From Edaphochlamys debaryana (lineage: Eukaryota; Chlorophyta; Chlorophyceae; Chlamydomonadales), in assembly GCA_016858145.1 (NCBI GenBank), contig JAEHOE010000012.1, positions 1-64,000 of the forward strand: 64,000 nt of DNA, written 5' to 3'. The position numbers and the translations under genes were made by a program. Shown here piece by piece: positions 46,980 through 58,025 of the stretch. Position 1 is the first letter of the stretch. The number at the start of each line of letters is the position of its first letter. Under the pieces are notes generated by a model. It was not told the origin of the DNA and ran no database searches. It saw only the letters and a program-made list of their open reading frames with translations.

Positions 46980-49561
46980 CTACGCCTTGGGCGATGCCTG
47001 CTGCTGCTTGTGCTGCTGCAGCTGAGCCTCGGCGTCTGCCAGCTTCCTGCGGAGGTCCGCAATGATGGCGGCCTGCTTGTCCACCCGCTCCTGCAGGGAG
47101 CCGATGAGCGACTGGGGGCAAGGCACGAACGGGGGGCGGACGGGAGAGCATGGGTAAGTGAAGGGGAGCTGGCAGTGCGGCAGGTCGGTAGCCAGGCCGC
47201 GGGGATGAGTGGCGCGGCGGGCCAGGAGACAGTGAAGCTGCCGGGCGGAGGGCAAAGGCCCAGCTGCATGGCGTGACTCGCTTGAGCCCGCTGTGACTTG
47301 CCTTCTGGCGCTCTCGGAAGCGGCGTTGCGCGGTCCGGTTGCGCTCTCGGCACGCCGCCTTCTTCTCTGTGTGTAAACACGTCGGGAGGGAAGGTCAGTG
47401 ACGTGCATAGGATGGCAAGGCCAGGGTACGCCAAGCGCACCGCTCCCAACTCACCGTCGACGGGCCCGGCTTTGGCGCGCGGCTTGCGTTGCGGCGCCTT
47501 GCGCTTGCGGGACTGGGGCTTGCGGGAGCCCTCGCCGTCGGTGCTCTCCTCCTCGTCCTCGGGCTCCTCCTCCTGCGGGGTCATGGGCCAAGCGAAACTG
47601 TGATGTTAAGACACCACTGGCAGCAATCCATGCCTCAACTTCTTAGCTGCACAGCAAAGGTCACGGGGTCCTGGGAGTCAACTCTGCTGACCGGAGCGCC
47701 CCCTGGACCCTGCCCCGCACGCACCGCGCCGTCTGACTCGTCAGATGCCTCGGAGTCGTGCGCCGCGGCCTTGCGCTCGCCTGCGCGGCCACGCCCGCGG
47801 GCCACCTCCTCGTGCTCGGTGCTATCGGCTGCAGCACCACACGTGATAAGGAGAGTGTTCAGTACAGGTAAACGCAGAGCTGCAGCGAAGAGCAGTGTTC
47901 ACCATGCAAGGCCCTAGCTTCCAGCCTAGCTCCCCGACCGAGTGCAGCAGCTCACCGCGGCCGGTCGTGGCGGTGTTATTGCTGGCGGATGACGTCTTCT
48001 TGCCGGCAGCCGCCGCCGCCGCGGCGTCGCTGATGGCAGCATCGGGTCCGGGCTTGTCGGCGTCCAGCGCTTCAGCCTTGGGCTTGGCAGGCTCGGGCTT
48101 GGCGGCGCCGGTCAGGCGGCGGCGCAGGCGGGTGCCCACCGAGGGCCCTTGTGCAGCGCCCTGGGACTCATCTGGGTCGGGCGGGGCGGGCTGCTGCGAG
48201 GGCGCTGAGCCCTTGGCTCTCTTGACGGAGGTGTTGGTCTGGCCGGCGGTCGTCGCGCCGGAACCCGCGGCCGACAGGCGGCCGAAGCCGTTGCCGCTCT
48301 GCATGGGCGCGTCGTCGGAGCCGCCCGCGTCGTTGCCTGCGGTGGCGGGCATGGCGGCCATGATGGACGCGGCGGCGGCGGCGACGGTGGCCGCGTTGGA
48401 GATGGTGGCTTGCAGGGTCTGCTGTTGGTGCTGCTGCGAAAGGGACTGGGACTGGGACCTGGACTGCTGCTGGCGCAGGGGCTGCGTCTGCAGCTGTGGG
48501 TGTTGGCCTTGGTAAGCCTGAGCCGGCGGCCCGTCGATGGACATGGGGGTGGGAGACGACGCCTGCGGCGGCAGAGGCGGCCGGGCGCCGGGGCCGGCAA
48601 GCCCTAGGGGCGCGGCCATGAGCGACGGTCCTCCGACCAATATCGGTGCAGGGTCACCGAGCGCCACCGTGAAGGGGGAGGGCGCTGAGGTGGGACGGCC
48701 GGCCACCATGGGCCCGCCGGAAAGGCCCAAGAGGTGCGGGGGGGCGCCACCGAACACCATGCCGGCCAGCCCTGAGAGGCTGAGGCCTCCAGCGGGAGGG
48801 TGTGGACTCGGACCTTGGCGGTGAGAGCCGAGAGCTGGTGCGGAGCTGGGGCCGCCTGGGGGCAAGAGTGCGAGGGATACGTAAGAAATGTGGTGCCTGT
48901 CTTCTCAGCAGAAGGGACGTGTACTACCGCCGAGCCTTGCTGCACCGCGTAACTTGCGGATTACCATAAGGGTTTTGCAGAGCCGTGCCTCACACTCACC
49001 TGCTGCGCTGGTGGAAATGTGGCTGCCGGTCAACGGCGCCGATTGTACAGACGCAGAGCCATGCAGCCCTTGGCCTTGCGACGCGGCGATCAGGGAGGCC
49101 CGGGCCAGCTGAGCCCGGGCCTGCGCCTGCGCCTGCGGGTTGCCGGGCTGGTACATGAGGCTCTGCAGGAGCGCCAGCGTGTGCTCGTCGCCTTGGGGGA
49201 GCAGGGACGCTGCGGAAATGAAAAGAGACAACGAGGGCCATGACAATTGTGAAGTGGCTTCAGTTGTGGTTGCCAGCGCCCTGCCCCTGCGAGCTAGCTG
49301 CCTAGACTTCCTGGTCCACAGTTCATATCATGCAAGCGCGTGGCTGCCTGCCAAGCTGTGCTCACCGTTACGCAGGTCTCCTGAGAGTGGCCCCTCCAGG
49401 CCCTGGCCACTCCGCACAGAGACCAGCTGCACAGGCGGAGGCTCGCCGAGAAGGATGGCGCTCGGCCCAAACGGCCGCCCAGCGCCTTGGGGGAAGTAGC
49501 CTTGGGCGTGCGCTCGGCCCAGCGGATTGGCGAAGGCGTCTTGGGGTGCCAGAGCTGCCAT
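46980..49561 (-). CDS. bZIP transcription factor
   Basis: Nuclear DNA-binding protein. Seven exons in phase: 49366-49561, 49000-49209, 47956-48855, 47725-47828, 47455-47572, 47302-47366, 46980-47111, giving 574 residues if the ATG at 49561 is right. A possible acceptor at 49580 leaves room for further upstream exons. The middle exon is low-complexity, rich in Ala, Pro, Gln and Ser (a QQQSRSQSQSLSQQHQQQ tract), as in transactivation domains. An acidic part (EEEPEDEEESTDGEGS) and a basic nuclear-localisation-like part (RKRKAPQRKPRAK) precede the basic region KKAACRERNRTAQRRFRERQ, which has the N-x7-R signature. The C-terminal zipper has heptad leucines/isoleucines (SLIGSLQERV...IIADLRRKL). The zipper is short, about four heptads. 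The intron between basic region and zipper has a GC donor (AAG, GCAAGT). Target genes cannot be told. Confidence 0.85.
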
Positions 49562-49854
49562 GCGTGTTGTGAGTAGCGGCTGCAGGCGAGGGCACAGCAG
49601 GGCCAAAGGTGAGGCCAGGGTGCGGCGAAGTGGTCAGGGGCGGGGCAGGCCGCCTCAGCTGGTGCGGTGCTGTAGTCACGCCAGCAGCTGCCTGGGCCGC
49701 CGGCTTAGTCAGGTCGTCTTGGTCATTTTCTCAATGCCGAGAATCCCAAGACCGCCCCCGCCCGCTCTCGCACGTCGAACAGGCTGCGATTCTTTGTAAC
49801 TCGGCCCATTCATGGGAGGTTGCAGCGCGACTCACCACCGCCGGTGCGTTCACG
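49562..49854. other. bZIP upstream region
   Basis: Only about 290 bp separate the proposed bZIP start from the tandem array. Its last part (around 49838-49854) already resembles the end of the array unit (ACCACCGCCGG and then CACGCTGCTATGAG). Confidence 0.45.
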
Positions 49855-52641
49855 CTGCTATGAGCTCCTCGTGTGTTGACCGTCACTAGCTGGGGCGAGG
49901 CGTCTGGTGGAGAGGGAGTCGCGCCAGTCGACATGAGCTCGCCTTCTGGGCCCTCCCCTGGGCTTCGGCCCAGGCCGCGAGCGGGTCAGGAGATGGTCAC
50001 GGCACCATGGCTGGTCGTTGTTATGGGCAAGAGCGTCAACGCTGCGCCCCCCAAGCTGCAATGACTAACACCAGGTGGTGGCAAACACGCGTAGCTCTGC
50101 GCCACAAGGCTGTTTATGGCAACAGTAAGCTTCTTGAGGCCTGTCTGGGGTGCCTGTGAGCTCGAGCACACTTGTCCACTCGGCTCGAAATCGACTTGCC
50201 GGTCGGTCTGCGGTGTGTGCAGATATGCTTCGTGTAGCTAGGGATGCATGTTGGATGCCTGGTGTTGTGTGCTCTCGTTTTTCTGGGCGGGGTTGACCCA
50301 GGACCCCTGACGTCGGGCGTGGGACGCTTGGTGTTCGGCCGTACAGCTCCTACGCTCTGCACATTGTGCTGTTCACAGCTCTCTTAGATTGTCGTGATGA
50401 TACGCAGCGTCGAGGGCCCTGTTTGGGAGCTATCTGGGAGCATGACACACTGCTCGTCGGAGGGGGTTCGTTTCGTGTTGCCCAAATGCGGAGGCCGAAG
50501 TGCGGCGGTTTGGGGTGGCTACACAAAGCGTGAGCTCGCCTTCTGCACTCCTGAAGTGTTTGGTGTTCATACCGTTGAGTTTGGCCAGCGTGGGGGTGAC
50601 ACACGCGTGGTCACCCTTAAGCCCCCGAAGCGTGGCCAGAGCCGGCCAGAGCGTGGAGGCTATCGGGGGTTACCACTCTCCCAGCCCCCCGGCCGCCGGG
50701 TGCAGGGGGATGTTTGCCCCCCGCTGGCCACTCTCCCACGGGTATCCTGTCCCTCTTACGCCGCCCCGAAGCTCTGCTAAAAGGCACGCAGGAGCCCTCG
50801 ACCAGTCTTCACCGACGTACCGCTTAGTCATTCTCACACTTTGCGGCACTGCGCGGTCTGATCACCCGGTTACATACGTCGCACGACGCGAGCCCCAGCC
50901 ACCCGGCAAAGCATGCAGCTACCCGGATCCCGACAACGATGATGCAATAGCGGCACTGGAACACGCAGGGAGAGCTCCACTCCACCACCAGCACTTCAGC
51001 CATGACTCAGCGATGCCCGGCGGCAATGCGATTACAGCTGGGCGAAGCGTCTCAGGTGCCGTGCCCGACGGCACGCCTGCGGCCTGCCCCCCGCGCGCGG
51101 GTGCTGCTCCCAACATCATGACACCTTGACCCATATGCTGGCGCTTGCGCAAGGCCACTTGCCCTGGGATAACCCACTAAACGCCGTCGTGCCGTCCCCC
51201 TCCCCCTCCCGCCCTTGACTCGCCCTGCTGCCTCTCCGCCCCAGCCGGGTTGGTCGCCGCCCTGATCCCCGTTCTACTCGAAACCGACTGAGGCATCGTG
51301 CCGCCGCCGCCACCTTTGAGGTCAATCAGCTTGGCTTCGATTGATATGCGTTGGCTCCCGGATGTAGCTCGCAAATTGATGCACGTCAAATGTCATTCGC
51401 GTGTTGCTGCGCCTTACGTGCTGTCGGGGGGACCTGCGCTCGGGTGGACGGATACAACCAGTTGTTCCTTGGGTGAGTACTGAGTAGGAACATGCGTCTG
51501 CACAAAGGGTTGTGGGGAAGACGGCAGTGTACCCAGGCAACTGGCGTGCAACCGGTACCGGCGCGTGCTGCTCGCTGCTCCCTGGAGAAGGGAGGTCTCA
51601 GCGCGACGCAGGGGCGTAGGCGGAGGAGAGGGGGTGTGCTTTGGCGTGCCGTGTGGCGGGGGGAGAGGGGGTGTGACAGGCCAGCCTGGGACTGGGGACA
51701 GCAGCCTGGGGACAGACCAGCCTGGGGACTGGGGCCTGGGGACTGGGGACTGGGGACAGCAGCCTGGGGACAGGCCAGCCTGGGGACTGGGGCCTGGGGA
51801 CTGGGGACTGGGGACAGCAGCCTGGGGACAGGCCAGCCTGGGGACTGGGGACTGGGGACTGGGGACTGGGGACAGCAGCCTGGGGACAGCAGCCTGGGGA
51901 CAGCAGCCTGGGGACTGGGGACTGGGGACTGGGGACTGGGGACAGCAGCCTGGGGACAGCAGCCTGGGGACTGGGGACTGGGGCCTGGGGACAGACTGCG
52001 GACGCCCTGCGTGTGCCGATCGTGGCGCCGCTTGGGGACAGCCTGGGACTGGGGACAGCAGCCTGGGGACAGCCTGGGACTGGGGACAGCCTGGGGACTG
52101 GGGACTGGGGACAGCAGCCTGGGGACAGCAGCCTGGGGACAGCCTGGGACTGGGGACAGCCTGGCACAGTCCCCCTGGTGTCCCCATCCCTCCTGGGTGC
52201 AACAGCCACAGCATGGAAGGCCTCCGGGCCAAGAATCTCAAGATCATGAGGGGTTGAATCAATTCGCTCTCCATTACCAGTGCCAGCATAACCATAGGTC
52301 CATAGCAACAGCGATTGCAGGCCGTTGGATCAGGGGGTCGCCACCCTGGGGCTATATCCTTAGTTGTGCTTCAGCCCACCTGGCTCGTCAGGCGATGGAC
52401 CGCTAGTGGCCTTGTCGAAGGCCCGCGCCTGGGGCTCTTACAAGGCCGCCACTGCCGCTGGAGGCGGCCTTGCTGCCCCACAAGCTGGTCCCAGGCTCCC
52501 AGCCGCTAAGGCCGCGGCTAAGGCGGGGCCCCAAGCGCGTCGAGCAGACTGCATGCCGGGTCTCCTGCAGCTCCTGCGGCTGCTGCGGCCGCCACCGCTG
52601 CCTCTGCGCCGTTGCAGCGCGGCACACCACCGCCGGGCACG
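49855..52641 (+). repeat. tandem array unit A (about 2.79 kb)
   Basis: Begins GCTATGAGCTCCTCGTGTGT and runs to the same sequence at 52642. Outside the internal minisatellite it appears identical to unit B wherever compared. It holds several open frames (for example around 50397-50780) conserved between copies only because the copies are recent; none shows a known domain. A GGGGAC minisatellite occupies 51685-52165. Confidence 0.9.
51685..52165 (+). repeat. GGGGACT/GGGGACA minisatellite, unit A
   Basis: About 480 bp built of 7-bp blocks GGGGACT, GGGGACA and GCAGCCT in varying order, interrupted once around 51995-52035 by a non-repeat sequence. Runs of four G recur every 3-10 bases on the plus strand. 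It reads open in several frames on both strands simply because no stop fits the motif. Confidence 0.95.
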
Positions 52642-55213
52642 CTGCTATGAGCTCCTCGTGTGTTGACCGTCACTAGCTGGGGCGAGGCGTCTGGTGGAGA
52701 GGGAGTCGCGCCAGTCGACATGAGCTCGCCTTCTGGGCCCTCCCCTGGGCTTCGGCCCAGGCCGCGAGCGGGTCAGGAGATGGTCACGGCACCATGGCTG
52801 GTCGTTGTTATGGGCAAGAGCGTCAACGCTGCGCCCCCCAAGCTGCAATGACTAACACCAGGTGGTGGCAAACACGCGTAGCTCTGCGCCACAAGGCTGT
52901 TTATGGCAACAGTAAGCTTCTTGAGGCCTGTCTGGGGTGCCTGTGAGCTCGAGCACACTTGTCCACTCGGCTCGAAATCGACTTGCCGGTCGGTCTGCGG
53001 TGTGTGCAGATATGCTTCGTGTAGCTAGGGATGCATGTTGGATGCCTGGTGTTGTGTGCTCTCGTTTTTCTGGGCGGGGTTGACCCAGGACCCCTGACGT
53101 CGGGCGTGGGACGCTTGGTGTTCGGCCGTACAGCTCCTACGCTCTGCACATTGTGCTGTTCACAGCTCTCTTAGATTGTCGTGATGATACGCAGCGTCGA
53201 GGGCCCTGTTTGGGAGCTATCTGGGAGCATGACACACTGCTCGTCGGAGGGGGTTCGTTTCGTGTTGCCCAAATGCGGAGGCCGAAGTGCGGCGGTTTGG
53301 GGTGGCTACACAAAGCGTGAGCTCGCCTTCTGCACTCCTGAAGTGTTTGGTGTTCATACCGTTGAGTTTGGCCAGCGTGGGGGTGACACACGCGTGGTCA
53401 CCCTTAAGCCCCCGAAGCGTGGCCAGAGCCGGCCAGAGCGTGGAGGCTATCGGGGGTTACCACTCTCCCAGCCCCCCGGCCGCCGGGTGCAGGGGGATGT
53501 TTGCCCCCCGCTGGCCACTCTCCCACGGGTATCCTGTCCCTCTTACGCCGCCCCGAAGCTCTGCTAAAAGGCACGCAGGAGCCCTCGACCAGTCTTCACC
53601 GACGTACCGCTTAGTCATTCTCACACTTTGCGGCACTGCGCGGTCTGATCACCCGGTTACATACGTCGCACGACGCGAGCCCCAGCCACCCGGCAAAGCA
53701 TGCAGCTACCCGGATCCCGACAACGATGATGCAATAGCGGCACTGGAACACGCAGGGAGAGCTCCACTCCACCACCAGCACTTCAGCCATGACTCAGCGA
53801 TGCCCGGCGGCAATGCGATTACAGCTGGGCGAAGCGTCTCAGGTGCCGTGCCCGACGGCACGCCTGCGGCCTGCCCCCCGCGCGCGGGTGCTGCTCCCAA
53901 CATCATGACACCTTGACCCATATGCTGGCGCTTGCGCAAGGCCACTTGCCCTGGGATAACCCACTAAACGCCGTCGTGCCGTCCCCCTCCCCCTCCCGCC
54001 CTTGACTCGCCCTGCTGCCTCTCCGCCCCAGCCGGGTTGGTCGCCGCCCTGATCCCCGTTCTACTCGAAACCGACTGAGGCATCGTGCCGCCGCCGCCAC
54101 CTTTGAGGTCAATCAGCTTGGCTTCGATTGATATGCGTTGGCTCCCGGATGTAGCTCGCAAATTGATGCACGTCAAATGTCATTCGCGTGTTGCTGCGCC
54201 TTACGTGCTGTCGGGGGGACCTGCGCTCGGGTGGACGGATACAACCAGTTGTTCCTTGGGTGAGTACTGAGTAGGAACATGCGTCTGCACAAAGGGTTGT
54301 GGGGAAGACGGCAGTGTACCCAGGCAACTGGCGTGCAACCGGTACCGGCGCGTGCTGCTCGCTGCTCCCTGGAGAAGGGAGGTCTCAGCGCGACGCAGGG
54401 GCGTAGGCGGAGGAGAGGGGGTGTGCTTTGGCGTGCCGTGTGGCGGGGGGAGAGGGGGTGTGACAGGCCAGCCTGGGACTGGGGACAGCAGCCTGGGGAC
54501 AGACCAGCCTGGGGACTGGGGCCTGGGGACTGGGGACTGGGGACAGCAGCCTGGGGACAGCCCAGCCTGGGGACTGGGGCCTGGGGACTGGGGACAGACT
54601 GCGGACGCCCTGCGTGTGCCGATCGTGGCGCCGCTTGGGGACAGCCTGGGACTGGGGACAGCCTGGGGACTGGGGACTGGGGACAGCAGCCTGGGGACAG
54701 CAGCCTGGGGACAGCCTGGGACTGGGGACAGCCTGGCACAGTCCCCCTGGTGTCCCCATCCCTCCTGGGTGCAACAGCCACAGCATGGAAGGCCTCCGGG
54801 CCAAGAATCTCAAGATCATGAGGGGTTGAATCAATTCGCTCTCCATTACCAGTGCCAGCATAACCATAGGTCCATAGCAACAGCGATTGCAGGCCGTTGG
54901 ATCAGGGGGTCGCCACCCTGGGGCTATATCCTTAGTTGTGCTTCAGCCCACCTGGCTCGTCAGGCGATGGACCGCTAGTGGCCTTGTCGAAGGCCCGCGC
55001 CTGGGGCTCTTACAAGGCCGCCACTGCCGCTGGAGGCGGCCTTGCTGCCCCACAAGCTGGTCCCAGGCTCCCAGCCGCTAAGGCCGCGGCTAAGGCGGGG
55101 CCCCAAGCGCGTCGAGCAGACTGCATGCCGGGTCTCCTGCAGCTCCTGCGGCTGCTGCGGCCGCCACCGCTGCCTCTGCGCCGTTGCAGCGCGGCACACC
55201 ACCGCCGGGCACG
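52642..55213 (+). repeat. tandem array unit B (about 2.57 kb)
   Basis: Head-to-tail copy of unit A, 215 bp shorter only because its minisatellite is contracted. Same orientation, no spacer. Confidence 0.9.
54471..54735 (+). repeat. GGGGACT/GGGGACA minisatellite, unit B (contracted)
   Basis: About 265 bp, same blocks and the same internal interruption (around 54595-54637) as in unit A. Confidence 0.95.
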
Positions 55214-55962
55214 CTGCTATGAGCTCCTCGTGTGTTGACCGTCACTAGCTGGGGCGAGGCGTCTGGTGGAGAGGGAGTCGCGCCAGTCGACATGAGCTCG
55301 CCTTCTGGGCCCTCCCCTGGGCTTCGGCCCAGGCCGCGAGCGGGTCAGGAGATGGTCACGGCACCATGGCTGGTCGTTGTTATGGGCAAGAGCGTCAACG
55401 CTGCGCCCCCCAAGCTGCAATGACTAACACCAGGTGGTGGCAAACACGCGTAGCTCTGCGCCACAAGGCTGTTTATGGCAACAGTAAGCTTCTTGAGGCC
55501 TGTCTGGGGTGCCTGTGAGCTCGAGCACACTTGTCCACTCGGCTCGAAATCGACTTGCCGGTCGGTCTGCGGTGTGTGCAGATATGCTTCATGTAGCTAG
55601 GGATGCATGTTGGATGCCTGGTGTTGTGTGCTCTCGTTTTTCTGGGCGGGGTTGACCCAGGACCCCTGACGTCGGGCGTGGGACGCTTGGTGTTCGGCCG
55701 TACAGCTCCTACGCTCTGCACATTGTGCTGTTCACAGCTCTCTTAGATTGTCGTGATAATACGCAGTGTCGAGGGCCCTGTTTGGGAGCTATCTGGGAGC
55801 ATGACACACTGCTCGTCGGAGGGGGTTCGTTTCGTGTTGCCCAAATGCGGAGGCCGAAGTGCGGCGGTTTTGGGGGCTACACAAGCAGCGCTCGCCTTCT
55901 GCACTCCTGAAGTGTTTGGTGTTCATACCGTTGAGTTTGGCCAGCGTGGGGGTGACACAGGA
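55214..55962 (+). repeat. tandem array unit C, truncated after about 750 bp
   Basis: Starts as units A and B with only a few substitutions (for example GCTTCATGTAGC for GCTTCGTGTAGC; CGTGATAATA for CGTGATGATA). It diverges around 55867 by small indels and stops after GGGGGTGACACA. It lacks the minisatellite part. Confidence 0.88.
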
Positions 55963-57278
55963 CCCTGACGTGTGCGCTTGCCGCCGCCGCCGCTGTGCTG
56001 ATGCCGGCACAACGTCCGGTTGGGGGCCCAAGGGTTGCAGCTACAGCCTCCCGGTACGCACCGGTCCGGACCCAAGCAGCGGCCTGTCAGAGGCCACGCC
56101 CCCACCAGCGGGCTGCTGCTGGCCGGCGGCGCGCGGGGCCTTCTGCACCGGTGTCGGGTTGGCGCCGCCCCAATAGCTAACGACGCCGCCGCCGCCAACC
56201 CCGCAATGACACGTGTGCGTGCGATGGGGCAGCAGGGGGAGCACGAGGTGCGCCCCTAGTACACAAGTCCTGACCACGGGTGGCATGGATTCCACTGCGC
56301 CCTGGGCTAGGCGCGCTCAGTACGGTATTGGGTCTCTCCAAGGGCGGTGTTGATAAACACCGGCTACTGCTCGGGTCGTGATGCTGGGCCGAACCCCAAC
56401 CTCGCACACCCTAACGCAACCCATCATCCACTCATCGCCACTCACCCTTGCGCTCAGCCACACATGAAATTCGCGTCCCAGCGTCGAGGTCCCTGTCGGA
56501 TGGGGGTCACCCCATTGCCCAGAGGAATGGGAGAGCTCAGGAAAGGGCAACCCCTGGCAGAGGGCAGGGCAGGTGGGAACCTCACGACACAGACGCGCAG
56601 CCGCCAGCCCCTCAAGGTCAGCCATACGAAGCCATACCCGCCCCTCACCCGCAGTCTCCAGCCTGAGCAGGCGCACGCAGGGCCTCCTCGGCCCCTGGGC
56701 CCTGAGCACGGCGTTTGGTGTTCTGGAAGCCGCCCAGTCGGGTCTGCCCGGGGCTCGGACCGGCGTGCGGCTCTGCCTCGAGAAGCTCTCGGTTGCAAAG
56801 CTAAGGGGTGCGACGTGCAACGAGAATAGCGCGAAGCAGCTTTGATGCCAACGACAGCTGATACTTTCGGGTACGATTTCCGGGTATCTGCTTGCTGTCT
56901 GGTAGGCACCGCTATGTGTATGTGTATCAAGGAGACGGGCCCGGACGAGGTCGCGCCCCATTCCGGCTATCCACACCGGCGATGCGGACAACTCCACAAG
57001 GCCTCGTAACACAGCGTTTGCATAGCCCTTGACGTCAGAGTCCACAAGCACACTGCTGCGCTGCAACTTGTCCGGGCCGGTCACCGCGTCAACTTCGCGC
57101 GTGCCTGACGCGGGCCGACTGGAAAGCAGGCTAGCACGGTGCTCTAGGAACAGTACCTCCATAAGTCTGGTCTTGCCCCTGCTAGCGAGGCCGCTCGCGT
57201 GAGGGCGGCCAGGGCGCTTTCGCCCTGCGCCTTGCTCGCCGCGCCTTCCAGCGAACAGTTGCCTTCACTCGGGGAGAC
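55963..57278. other. intergenic stretch after the array
   Basis: No recognised exon. Proline- and glycine-coding frames around 56000-56260 have no known domain. One minus-strand frame (56317-57162) is listed as a weak candidate. Confidence 0.45.
56317..57162 (-). CDS. unidentified frame, possibly coding at its 5' end
   Basis: Open for 281 codons from a true ATG. The first 75 or so residues look protein-like (MEVLFLEHRASLLSSRP, then VLVDSDVKGYANAVLRGL and SPVWIAGMGRDLVRARLL). The remainder resembles read-through of intron or repeat sequence. The ATG lies 116 bp from the start of the plus-strand proline-rich gene, so the two would be divergent. I do not recognise a family. Confidence 0.2.
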   Translation of the reverse strand: MEVLFLEHRASLLSSRPASGTREVDAVTGPDKLQRSSVLVDSDVKGYANAVLRGLVELSASPVWIAGMGRDLVRARLLDTHTHSGAYQTASRYPEIVPESISCRWHQSCFALFSLHVAPLSFATESFSRQSRTPVRAPGRPDWAASRTPNAVLRAQGPRRPCVRLLRLETAGEGRVWLRMADLEGLAAARLCREVPTCPALCQGLPFPELSHSSGQWGDPHPTGTSTLGREFHVWLSARVSGDEWMMGCVRVCEVGVRPSITTRAVAGVYQHRPWRDPIPY

Positions 57279-58025
57279 ATGATGACAAATTGCGACCTGC
57301 GGGGCCAGCTGGGCATGAGCGCTCTTGGACGCGGCCAGCTGCGGCCAGCCTGTGCCCCAGCGCGACTGCCCTGCAGCCCCGCCGCGGCCTACTCGCGCAG
57401 GCGCAGCGACGTCGGCGACGCCGGTAGTGGCCCTGACGCCGACCCGTCCCTCATGTTTGAGCAGAGCCGGTGGCGCTGGCCCGCCATGCCAGACCGCCCC
57501 ACGCCTGCGGCCCCGGGCGCACCTCGCCGGCCGCCCCCTCCTCCGCCTCCTCCCCCGGCCGGCCGGCCGCGCTCCATGTCCGGCCCGGGCGGGCCCCAGG
57601 CGCGGCCGCGGCCCCGGCCCCGGCCGCCCCCTCCACCTCCGCCTCCCCCGCCCTTCATGCCCGGCGGCGGTCCTGCACCCGGGCCGCCTCCGCCCAACTG
57701 GGCCGAGCCCCTGCTCCGCTCTGACCCTGAGCTCCGGGAGCTGCTCACCTCCAACCCCGAGCTTTGGCCCGAGCTGCAGCGGCGCGCTGGCCAGATTCCT
57801 GGCGCTAACGGCTCCTACGTGCCGACGCCCAGCCCGCCGGACGAGAACACGGACCCCGCCCTGTACGAGCGCCAGCTTCAGCAGTGGCTCCGCTACAAGC
57901 GCAGCCAGAACAGCAAGGGCGGCAGCGCGGGGCAGCGGGCGGACGACGAGGTGACCAGCCTGGCGCTGCTGTTCCTGGCGGCGGTGCTGCCGCTCATCGC
58001 CTTTGGGCTGGCGGCGCCGTGGTGA
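57279..58025 (+). CDS. proline-rich protein with C-terminal membrane segment
   Basis: Single-exon frame of 248 codons. The N-terminal 60 residues are rich in Ala, Arg and Ser and could be an organelle transit peptide (AYSRRRSDVGDAG). The middle has two polyproline runs of about 9 and 10 prolines flanked by Arg/Gly-Pro sequence (PRPRPRPPPP). Next comes an ordered-looking part (LLRSDPELRELLTSNPELWP, then LYERQLQQWLRYKRSQ). The end is one hydrophobic helix (LALLFLAAVLPLIAFGLAAPW), so the protein may be tail-anchored, for instance in a plastid membrane. Polyproline runs can bind profilin or SH3/WW-type domains, but no partner is evident. The final TGGTGAGGG could also be a GT donor, in which case more exons follow. 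No family recognised. Confidence 0.6.
   Translation: MMTNCDLRGQLGMSALGRGQLRPACAPARLPCSPAAAYSRRRSDVGDAGSGPDADPSLMFEQSRWRWPAMPDRPTPAAPGAPRRPPPPPPPPPAGRPRSMSGPGGPQARPRPRPRPPPPPPPPPPFMPGGGPAPGPPPPNWAEPLLRSDPELRELLTSNPELWPELQRRAGQIPGANGSYVPTPSPPDENTDPALYERQLQQWLRYKRSQNSKGGSAGQRADDEVTSLALLFLAAVLPLIAFGLAAPW

Noticed and set aside
50397..51129. Plus-strand frames in the array unit as candidate genes
   Set aside because: Identical copies carry no information about selection, and no domain or splice pattern was recognised; the larger frame starts at GTG rather than ATG.
51492..52406. 300-codon frames on both strands across the GGGGAC minisatellite
   Set aside because: They exist because the 7-bp repeat contains no stop in these frames; the products are pure tandem repeat and change with array length.
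51685..54735. Possible CRISPR-like array
   Set aside because: No spacers of uniform length between identical repeats; it is a degenerate 7-bp minisatellite in a eukaryotic genome.
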